In this document: positions 9,077 to 15,733 of the stretch, in pieces | Layout: each line of letters starts with the position of its first letter | Numbering within the stretch: the stretch's first letter is position 1 | Source of the DNA: Streptomyces viridochromogenes | Lineage (GTDB): Bacteria > Actinomycetota > Actinomycetes > Streptomycetales > Streptomycetaceae | Length of the DNA stretch: 64,000 nucleotides | Reading direction: 5' to 3' | Assembly (NCBI RefSeq): GCF_001270495.1 | Contig: NZ_LGUR01000173.1 | Location: forward strand, 62,001 to 126,000 | Position numbers and translations under genes: made by a program | Notes under the pieces: generated by a model | Databases searched by the model: none | What the model was told of the DNA's origin: nothing | The model's input: only the letters and a program-made list of their open reading frames with translations

Positions 9077-10297
9077 CTAGGCCCGCCGCACCGAGAGCAG
9101 GCTCTCGAGTGAGCGGACGAACTCCTCCAGCCCCGGGTCGGCAGCCGCGTACGCCCCGGCCGCGTCGAGGAGCCGCCGTGCCCGGGACAGTTCCCGGTCG
9201 CCGATGCCGAAGGCGGTGAGCAGGAACTGCGCCTCCACCGCGTCCAGCCACGCCAGGAACCCCGGCAACCCGTCGCCGCGCAGCTCGGCGGCGTCCGCGT
9301 AGCGCGGGTCGCCGCCCATCGCCGGGTACAACTCCAGGGCCCGGTCCATGTGTTGTACGGCCTTCCGGGCGCGCCCCCGGGCCTGCTCGATCTCGGAGAG
9401 CGAGCCCAGCGCGTCCGGTGAGGGCGCTGCCGTGCCGAGCGCTCCGAACGACCGCAGGGCGAGCAGGAACTCGTGCCGCGCGAGCTCCTTGGCGAGCTCA
9501 CCGCCGGGCGCGGCGCCGGGGGCGAGCGCGGGCCGGACGAGGGCGTCCACGCGGCGGAGCAGGTCGTCCATCCGCCGTGTCGCGTACGGTTCCTCCCGCA
9601 GTCGCTCGACCCAGCTCCGGCTGGTGAAGAGGAGGGCGCGCAGGAGGTCGTGGCTGTCCGGGTCCAGCAGCAGCCATGACTCCAGGACGTCGACCGTCTC
9701 CGCGAACCTGCCTTCGGCGACCGCCGCGGGGACGCCGTCGAGCACGTCGCGCACGAGACCGACGCGCGCCTCGGCCACGGTCGCCTGCGGGAACGCGGAG
9801 CCGGTCACCAGCCGCACATGCCGCCGTGCCCGGCCGGGATCCGTGAGCCGCAGTCTGGCGGCCAGGGTCAGATGGGGCTCCAGCAGCTGGTACGGCAGCC
9901 GTGCGCGCGTCTCGGCCACGACCTCGTCCGGCACCGGGACGCCCAGGGCGGCGTCGAGGCGCTCCCGCATCCGCCGCCAGAAGTCCGGCTCCCCGTGCAG
10001 CGCGGCCCAGTACCGCAGTGCCCGCTCGAAGTGGCCGAAGGCGGCGTCGTCGCCGGCGGCCTCCAGGTCGTAGGCGCAGGCGTGGTGCGCGATGGCGAGG
10101 TGGTGGACGACCTCGATGTCCTCGGTGTCCTCCCGCTCCCACAGCCGGATCGCCGTACGGGTCCACGGCTGTTGCTCCCCGCCCTGCCACAGTGCCGCGT
10201 AGGCGGACTCCGGCTCGGCGGGGAGCAGCGCGCAGAGCTCGGCCCGCAGTCGCTCCAGCTCGGCGGCCAGGGTCTCCAGCTCGCTCCCGGCCGTCAT
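9077..10297 (-). CDS. helical TPR-like protein of the Hsp70 operon
   Basis: 406 residues, almost wholly alpha-helical, rich in Ala, Leu, Arg and Glu. Repeated helix pairs such as AAFGHFERALRYW and KAVQHMDRALELYP are TPR-like. A leading coiled-coil-prone helix lies at residues 5-26. No catalytic motif, signal peptide or transmembrane segment. ATG overlaps the stop of the upstream kinase gene (ATGA), so the two are probably coupled in translation. I do not recognise the family; likely a scaffold or client adaptor for the kinase or the chaperones. Confidence 0.75.
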   Translation of the reverse strand: MTAGSELETLAAELERLRAELCALLPAEPESAYAALWQGGEQQPWTRTAIRLWEREDTEDIEVVHHLAIAHHACAYDLEAAGDDAAFGHFERALRYWAALHGEPDFWRRMRERLDAALGVPVPDEVVAETRARLPYQLLEPHLTLAARLRLTDPGRARRHVRLVTGSAFPQATVAEARVGLVRDVLDGVPAAVAEGRFAETVDVLESWLLLDPDSHDLLRALLFTSRSWVERLREEPYATRRMDDLLRRVDALVRPALAPGAAPGGELAKELARHEFLLALRSFGALGTAAPSPDALGSLSEIEQARGRARKAVQHMDRALELYPAMGGDPRYADAAELRGDGLPGFLAWLDAVEAQFLLTAFGIGDRELSRARRLLDAAGAYAAADPGLEEFVRSLESLLSVRRA

Positions 10298-11514
10298 CGG
10301 CTCGTCTCCTCCCGGCTCCGCCGGGCGAAGCCGCGGCCCAGCTCCGTGCCCGCGAAGGCCGTCGCCATCGCCTCGTACGTCACCCGGCAGCGGCGCCTGC
10401 CCAGCCCCTCGGTGGCCATCGCCCGGGCCTCGCCGGGGTCCTTGCGGAGCAGGGCCAGTTCGGTCGCGAGGAGGTAGACCTCGGCGACCATCGCGGTGTC
10501 CGGCAGTGCCCGGTTGAGGTCGAGCGCCTCACCCCGCAGCTCGTGTGCGAGGCCGAGGTCGCCGCGCCGCACCGCCGCCCGGAGGTGCGCCACCAGTTCC
10601 TCGGCCCGTTGCCGTGGTGTCGGGGTACGGACCGCCGCTGGCGCCGGGGCGGTCTCGTCCAGGGCGCGCAGGACGGCGCCGGCGTCCGGGTACCGGTCCG
10701 TGGCCAGGGGGCTGAGGGCCCGCATGACCACCGCTTCGAGCGGGTGGCCGCGCAGCTCCGGATTGCGGGTGCCGGGCGGCTCCACCTCGCGCAGCTTCAG
10801 CCGTACGAGCGCGTCGATGTCGACCCGGCCCCCGTCCCCCGGCGCGGCGGCCCGCAGCTGGTCCTGGCTCGGGAGGCGGCCGGTGAGCATCTCGTAGCAG
10901 GTCAGGCCGAGGGCGTAGACGTCGGCCTCGGGGCCCGCGTCCCGCAGTTGCAGGACCTCGGCCGGCAGGTACCACGCCGTCCCGCTGGGAGCGGGGGCGC
11001 GGCGCAGCAGGGTGCTGACACGACGCGCCAGCCCGAAGTCGCCGATCTTGAGGGAACCGGACGCCGAGACAAGGATGTTGCCCGGTTTGAGGTCCAGGTG
11101 GACGATGCCCCGCTGGTGCAGGAAGGCGAGGCCCTGGCAGAGCTGGACGGCGTGGTCGCGCACGGTCGCGGCCGGGAGCTGGCCGCCGTGCAGCCGCCGC
11201 GTCAGGTCGCCGCGGGCCAGTTCCGTCACCATGTACGGCCGTCCCGTGCCGCCGCTGTCGACGCCGGCGTCGTAGCAGGTGAGGAAGCGGTCGCGGATCA
11301 CCGGATCCGGGCACTCGTCCACCACCCGGATCAACTGCACGGCCTCGCCGAGCAGTTCGTCCGCCGGGACCGTGGGGTCGGTGTCGAAGAGCTTGACCGC
11401 CACCTGCCGGAGCGGGTGGCCGAGGGCGCGGTGCTCGGCCCGGTGGACCGTGCCGAACGCGCCCCGGCCGAGCGTCTCGTGCAGCAGGTAGCGCCCGTCG
11501 AGCAGGTCAGCCAC
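10294..11514 (-). CDS. soluble Ser/Thr protein kinase (non-RD)
   Basis: 406 residues. Kinase domain at about 9-270: glycine loop LGRGAFGTVHRA (15-26), Lys41 (VAVK), catalytic loop HLDLKPGN with HLD at 139-141 in place of HRD, DFG at 158-160, and a usual APE-region variant (LPAEVL). A helical C-terminal region (290-406) replaces the membrane segment and PASTA repeats of PknB. GTG start at 11514, overlapping the AAA+ stop by eight bases. The changed Arg means activation-loop phosphorylation may not control it in the usual way. Expected to phosphorylate members of this operon, e.g. for FHA recognition; inferred from context. Confidence 0.88.
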   Translation of the reverse strand: MADLLDGRYLLHETLGRGAFGTVHRAEHRALGHPLRQVAVKLFDTDPTVPADELLGEAVQLIRVVDECPDPVIRDRFLTCYDAGVDSGGTGRPYMVTELARGDLTRRLHGGQLPAATVRDHAVQLCQGLAFLHQRGIVHLDLKPGNILVSASGSLKIGDFGLARRVSTLLRRAPAPSGTAWYLPAEVLQLRDAGPEADVYALGLTCYEMLTGRLPSQDQLRAAAPGDGGRVDIDALVRLKLREVEPPGTRNPELRGHPLEAVVMRALSPLATDRYPDAGAVLRALDETAPAPAAVRTPTPRQRAEELVAHLRAAVRRGDLGLAHELRGEALDLNRALPDTAMVAEVYLLATELALLRKDPGEARAMATEGLGRRRCRVTYEAMATAFAGTELGRGFARRSREETSR

Positions 11515-13423
11515 TGCTGTCCACCACCGTCAGCCGCTCGCCGTCCAGCACGATCCGCGCCCGCTCCACGGCTTCCCCGCGGGCGTCGGCCTCGTCCAGC
11601 AGCCGCAGCAGCGGGGCGAAGGCGCCGTCCACGTAGCGGTTCACGCCGCGGGCGGCCTCCGCCGGGCGCCGCGTCATCGCCAGTTCCGCGATCCGCGCCG
11701 GTATCTCCGGCTTCCAGCACAGGTCCACACCGAGTTGCGCGGTCACCCGGGCGGCCTGCCGCGTCAGCCCGCCGAGCGCGATGGCTTCGAGCTCGTCCGG
11801 CCGGAACGGCTCGAAAAGGACCACCTCGTCGATCCGGTTGAGGAACTCGGGCCGGAAGAACCCCTCCATGATCCGCCGCAGCTGGACGGCGGCCTCCGGC
11901 TGCGCCAGACCGGCGAACTCGGCGGCGCCGAGGTTCGAGGTGAGCACGATCACCGAGTCCCGGGCGTCGCGCACCGGTCCCGCGGGGTCGCTGATCCGTC
12001 CCTCGTCCAGCAGCCGCAGGAGGGCGTCGAGCACCCTGCCGTCCGCCTTCTCCACCTCGTCGAAGAGCAGCACCCGCCGGGGGTTGTCGCGCAGTCCGTT
12101 GGTGAGCTTGCCTTCGCCGTAGCCGACGTATCCGGGTGCGGCGCCGATGAAGTTGTTCATCGACTCCTTGGTGTTGAACTGCCCCATCTCGAAGAAGAGC
12201 AGGTCCTGCTCGGATCCGTACACGATGTCGGCGAGCGCGTGGGCGGCCAGGGTCTTGCCGGTGCCGCTGGGGCCGCAGAACAGGAATCTGCCCAGGGGCT
12301 GGTCCGCCAGGCGCAGGCCGCGCCTGAGCGACCGGGTGATCCTCTCCAGGGAGGGCGTCAGACGGTCGATGACCGCCTCCCGCCCGATGAGACGCTCGCG
12401 CAGCCGGTCGAGGGACTCCTCCAGGGGCGGCATGTGCACGGCTGTGTCCGGCTCCTGGGCGGGGAGTTCCCGGTAGTACTCCTCGGCATAGCGACGCAGC
12501 CGGGTGACGTCGATACGGCTGTCCCGGAGGAAGCCCGCGGTCAGGCCGGCCGGAGTGTCGAGCAGCGCGGCGAGCAGGTCCCGCTCGGCGACCAGGTCGC
12601 CGCCGCGCCGCGCCGCGACCACGGCCGCGCTCTCCAGCGTGCGGGCGAGCAGCTCCTGGAGGCTGTCGCGGGAGAGCTCCCCGCCGGGGCCGGACGGGAC
12701 GGAGAAGCCGGAGGAGTCGGAGGAGTCGGAGCCGCCGTCGGTGAGGGACGTCATGCGCAGGCGCAGGACGCGGACGTCCTGGCCCAGGAAGTGGCAACCC
12801 TGCTCGATCAGGCCGTTGGGCACCGCGGCCATGGCCCGCAGCAGCAGCGCGGTGGTCAGCGGAGCGGGCCCGGGACCGTCCTCCTGCGCGGACCCCGCGG
12901 CCAGCGCGGCCAGCACGCGCCGCGCGCCGGGACCGAAACGGTCGAGCAGCAGCCGGCCGTCACCGCCGAACACCTCGCGGGCCGGGGCCGGCTCGGCGCG
13001 GCACTCGCGGACCCACTGGTCGAGGTCGGCCCGCGCGTACTCGCGCAGCAGCAGGTCGGCGGGCGCTTCCAGGCGGGGCAGGACCGCGGCCAGCAGTTCC
13101 CGCTCCCCGGCTCCGGGCGGCAGCGCAGCGAGCGCCTCCCGGGTGCCGGTGGCGGCGGTGCGGTAGGTCAGCTCGGTCGGCGGCAGCCCGTCGCGCCGCG
13201 GACGCTGGGCACGCAGCGCTTCCACGAACGCCTCCACGGGGATCCGGCTCCGGCCGAAGAGCCCCGCGGCCACGCTGCCCGGCACCCGGCCGAGCGCGAT
13301 CAGCAGGTGGGACGGCTCGACGTGGGCGGCACCGGTCTCGACGGCCGCGGCGACGGCGCCGGAGAGGCGGTCGGTCGCCGCCAGCAGTGCCGGGTCCAGC
13401 CGGTCGATCCCCAGGTTCTGCAA
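11507..13423 (-). CDS. ClpB/ClpA-like AAA+ protein with a single ATPase domain
   Basis: 638 residues, first gene of the minus operon. The N-terminal 320 residues contain several helical Clp-N-like segments. The single AAA+ domain is of the ClpB second-ring type: Walker A GPSGTGKT (384-391), pore loop GYVGYGEG (431-438), Walker B LLFDE (452-456), sensor-1 Asn497 and the arginine motif RPEFLNRIDE. A first AAA+ ring and the ClpB middle coiled coil are absent, and no clear ClpP-docking loop is seen. TTG start with GGGAGG seven bases upstream. Known relatives unfold or disaggregate proteins with Hsp70, which fits the Hsp70 genes downstream. Confidence 0.88.
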   Translation of the reverse strand: MQNLGIDRLDPALLAATDRLSGAVAAAVETGAAHVEPSHLLIALGRVPGSVAAGLFGRSRIPVEAFVEALRAQRPRRDGLPPTELTYRTAATGTREALAALPPGAGERELLAAVLPRLEAPADLLLREYARADLDQWVRECRAEPAPAREVFGGDGRLLLDRFGPGARRVLAALAAGSAQEDGPGPAPLTTALLLRAMAAVPNGLIEQGCHFLGQDVRVLRLRMTSLTDGGSDSSDSSGFSVPSGPGGELSRDSLQELLARTLESAAVVAARRGGDLVAERDLLAALLDTPAGLTAGFLRDSRIDVTRLRRYAEEYYRELPAQEPDTAVHMPPLEESLDRLRERLIGREAVIDRLTPSLERITRSLRRGLRLADQPLGRFLFCGPSGTGKTLAAHALADIVYGSEQDLLFFEMGQFNTKESMNNFIGAAPGYVGYGEGKLTNGLRDNPRRVLLFDEVEKADGRVLDALLRLLDEGRISDPAGPVRDARDSVIVLTSNLGAAEFAGLAQPEAAVQLRRIMEGFFRPEFLNRIDEVVLFEPFRPDELEAIALGGLTRQAARVTAQLGVDLCWKPEIPARIAELAMTRRPAEAARGVNRYVDGAFAPLLRLLDEADARGEAVERARIVLDGERLTVVDSSG

Positions 13424-13584
13424 CGTCAGGCCTCCCCCGCGGACACTTCGCCGTAGGAAGCGCCCCTTGCGTCTGTTACCCGTGTCGGACTGCCAATACC
13501 GTTATAGCCACGCCTTCTTGGGACCCCTCCCGAAGCGGGCCTGATACCCCCGTCCGAGTGCCGGACGACGCGAGGCGGCAGCGT
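13424..13584. promoter_or_regulatory. divergent control region of the two Hsp70 operons
   Basis: 161-base space between the TTG of the AAA+ gene (minus) and the ATG of the first Hsp70-like gene (plus). It must carry both promoters. It contains TATAAC read on the minus strand at 13503-13508, a reasonable -10 for the nine-gene operon, and the repeated GGGACC element described separately. One regulator here could control both operons. Confidence 0.6.
13520..13547 (+). promoter_or_regulatory. GGGACCCCTCCCGAAG element, copy 1
   Basis: Sixteen bases at 13520-13535 are identical to 15013-15028. TGATAC lies at 13542-13547, 16 bases after GGGACC, as in a -35/-10 pair. The core is also a near inverted repeat (TGGGA ... 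TCCCGA), so it could be an operator. It lies 38 bases before the Hsp70-like start. Confidence 0.5.
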
Positions 13585-14991
13585 ATGCGCGAAACCATCG
13601 ACTTCGGGATCGACCTCGGGACCGCCCACAGTGCCATCGCGGTGGCGGAGAACGGCAGGGCCCGTGTCCTCAAGAACGGCGACGGCCGGGACCGTACACC
13701 GTCCGCGGTGTGGATGCCGCGGGAGGGCACGACCCACGTCGGCCGCAAGGCCCGTGAGCGGGTGGAGTCCGATCCGGACGACGCGCACACCGGGTTCAAG
13801 TCCCGGATGGGCGTGACCGGCGCCGAGTTCGGCTTCCGCCGGGCGGGCGTCTCGCTGACCCCCGAGCAGCTGTCCGCCGAGGTGCTGAAGTCGCTGTGCC
13901 GGGACGCCGCCCACGCGCTGGGCGAGCCGCCGGCCGCCGCCGTCATCGCGGTTCCGGCGGGCTGCTCACCGGGCCGGGCCGCCGCCACCGGCAGAGCGGC
14001 GGTGCTGGCCGGCCTGAGCGAAGACTGCCCTCTGCTCCCCGAGCCGGTCGCGGCGGCGCTCGCCTACGGCGCCTACGGCACGGATGGCGCGGACGGCGCC
14101 TCGGGGCCCGTCCACCGGATGGTCTTCGGCCTGGGCGGCGGGGACTTCACGGCCGCCGTGGTGGCGGAGCGGGGCGGCGAGTTCCGGCTGCTGCGGCATG
14201 TCGGAGACCCGCGGCTGGGCGGGACGCACCTCGACTGGGCCGTCGTGGACGAGCTGCTGGCGCCGGCCGTCGAAAACGAGCTCGGGCTGCGGGACTTCGT
14301 CCGCGGCAATCCGCGGTGGCGGACGAACTTCGCCAGGCTCAGGGCGGCCGCCGAAACCGCCAAGACCGAACTCTCCCGGGCCCGGAGGACGGAGATCATC
14401 GCCGATCTCAAGGACGACGACGGCCACGAGCGGCCGTTCCTGTACACGCTGACCCGCGGCGCCCTGGACGACCTGGCCTTGCCGTCGTACGCCCGTGCCG
14501 TCGAGTGGTGCCGGAACATGCTGGCCGACGCCTCCCTGCGGCCGGACCACATCGACCGGCTGCTGCTCGTCGGGGGCGGCACGCTCGCCCCGGGCCTGCG
14601 CGAGCTGCTCGCCGACCCGCGGCAGGGGCTGGGCATCCCGCTCGACCACAGCCAGGACCCCACCACGGTCGTCGCCCGCGGCGCCGCCCTGCACGCCGGC
14701 ACCGTGCGCGTGCCCGTACGACGGCCGCGCCCCGCTGCCACCGCCGAGATCACCGACCTGCTGCGTGAGCTCCGGGGCGCGCTCGGCACCTGCGAGAGCC
14801 ACCTCGACCGGGCCGGGCGGGAGAAGGCGGGCGGGTTCCGGACGCTGGTGGGCGAGTTGCAGCTGACGGTCGACCGGTTCGAGGACGCCCACGGGGCCGG
14901 CGGCGGCCCGCACACCGCCGCCCTGATGGGTCAACTCCTGGAGCGGATACGGCAGTTCGAGGGTGCTCTGCTCCGGGATCCCATGCGGTGA
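13585..14991 (+). CDS. Hsp70-like nucleotide-binding-domain protein, probably ATPase-dead
   Basis: 468 residues: an actin/Hsp70 nucleotide domain (1-375) and a short helical tail (385-468), without a substrate-binding domain. It is a close paralogue of the Hsp70 at 15734; long stretches match at DNA level too. Key residues are altered: phosphate-1 reads IDLGTAHS not IDLGTTNS, and phosphate-2 reads FGLGGGDFTA (181-190) where the paralogue has FDLGGGTFDA. The three changed positions match E. coli DnaK Asp194, Thr199 and Asp201. Lys72 and the adenosine motif VGGGTLAP remain, so it may bind nucleotide without cycling. ATG at 13585 is the start shared with the paralogue (MRETIDFGIDLG). Probably a regulatory or scaffolding Hsp70. 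Confidence 0.85.
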   Translation: MRETIDFGIDLGTAHSAIAVAENGRARVLKNGDGRDRTPSAVWMPREGTTHVGRKARERVESDPDDAHTGFKSRMGVTGAEFGFRRAGVSLTPEQLSAEVLKSLCRDAAHALGEPPAAAVIAVPAGCSPGRAAATGRAAVLAGLSEDCPLLPEPVAAALAYGAYGTDGADGASGPVHRMVFGLGGGDFTAAVVAERGGEFRLLRHVGDPRLGGTHLDWAVVDELLAPAVENELGLRDFVRGNPRWRTNFARLRAAAETAKTELSRARRTEIIADLKDDDGHERPFLYTLTRGALDDLALPSYARAVEWCRNMLADASLRPDHIDRLLLVGGGTLAPGLRELLADPRQGLGIPLDHSQDPTTVVARGAALHAGTVRVPVRRPRPAATAEITDLLRELRGALGTCESHLDRAGREKAGGFRTLVGELQLTVDRFEDAHGAGGGPHTAALMGQLLERIRQFEGALLRDPMR

Positions 14992-15012
14992 GCGCCCGGG
15001 ACCGGTACGTTC

Positions 15013-15040
15013 GGGACCCCTCCCGAAGAGGCGCTGCCAT
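15013..15040 (+). promoter_or_regulatory. GGGACCCCTCCCGAAG element, copy 2
   Basis: Second copy of the 16-base element (15013-15028), 79 bases before the GrpE-like start. Here it is a perfect inverted repeat, TCGGGA-CCCC-TCCCGA (15011-15026). TGCCAT lies at the same offset (15035-15040) as TGATAC in copy 1. It suggests that this gene set has its own promoter or operator within the plus operon. Confidence 0.5.
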
Positions 15041-15106
15041 AGTCGGCGGGAGCGGGCCCGACACGATCGACGGGGTGCCTTTCAGCGGGCGCCAGGGGGT
15101 GGGGAT

Positions 15107-15691
15107 GTGAACCCGAGACACACGCAGGACCGCCTGACCGGCTGGTACCGGCAGTGGAAGCACCCTCGGGAGTTCCGCATCGCCCCGGAGCGGCTGGACG
15201 CCGGTCAGCGCGAGCGGATCGTCGGCCATCTCGCCGTACTCGACACCGCCCTCGCGGATCTCGCCGCCGCCCACGCGGACATCGCCACCGCCCAGGCGGC
15301 CGCCCGCCGGTCCGCCGCGTCCGCGACCGCCTCGAAGGAGAAGCCGGAGGAGAAGGTCGACACCGCCCGGCTGGCCGAAGCGGCCACCGGCGTGTGGAAG
15401 GCGGGGCGGAAACTGGAGCAGCAGGACGACGGGCTGGGGAAGACCTCCCGGCAGATCGGCCGCAGCGTGCGGACGGCACGCCAGGCGCTCCAGGAGGGCA
15501 TCGAGCTCCGGATCCAGGACCACGACGGGGACGACTACGACCCCGGTCTGTCGCTGAAGGTCCTGTCGTTCGAGGACGACCCGGGCCTCACCCGTGAGGT
15601 CGTCCTGGAGACCTTTCTGCCCTCGGTCTATTTCCGCGGACGCCTCATCCAGATGGGTGAGGTCGTCGTCGGCAGGCCGCCTCTTCAATGA
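15107..15691 (+). CDS. second GrpE-like nucleotide exchange factor
   Basis: 194 residues with a GTG start at 15107, after a G-rich site. Residues 30-140 are helical with a charged stretch (KEKPEEKVD). The end, DDYDPGLSLKVLSFEDDPG through EVVLETFLPSVYFRGRLIQM and GEVVVG, follows the GrpE beta domain (DP..HEAV...P....VVEVL..GY...GRVLRPA.V.VG). It lies 42 bases before an intact Hsp70-like gene. A longer frame from 14963 runs inside the preceding gene and lacks a ribosome site. The call combines pattern and position. Confidence 0.7.
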   Translation: MNPRHTQDRLTGWYRQWKHPREFRIAPERLDAGQRERIVGHLAVLDTALADLAAAHADIATAQAAARRSAASATASKEKPEEKVDTARLAEAATGVWKAGRKLEQQDDGLGKTSRQIGRSVRTARQALQEGIELRIQDHDGDDYDPGLSLKVLSFEDDPGLTREVVLETFLPSVYFRGRLIQMGEVVVGRPPLQ

Positions 15692-15733
15692 CTCGCACAC
15701 GCAGCCGATCGCGGATTCGGCAGGGGAGACCAG

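Noticed and set aside
13387..13584. Longer N-terminus for the first Hsp70-like protein
   Set aside because: The extension has no Hsp70 similarity and the twin at 15734 starts at the same MRETIDFGIDLG. The extra frame covers the promoter element.
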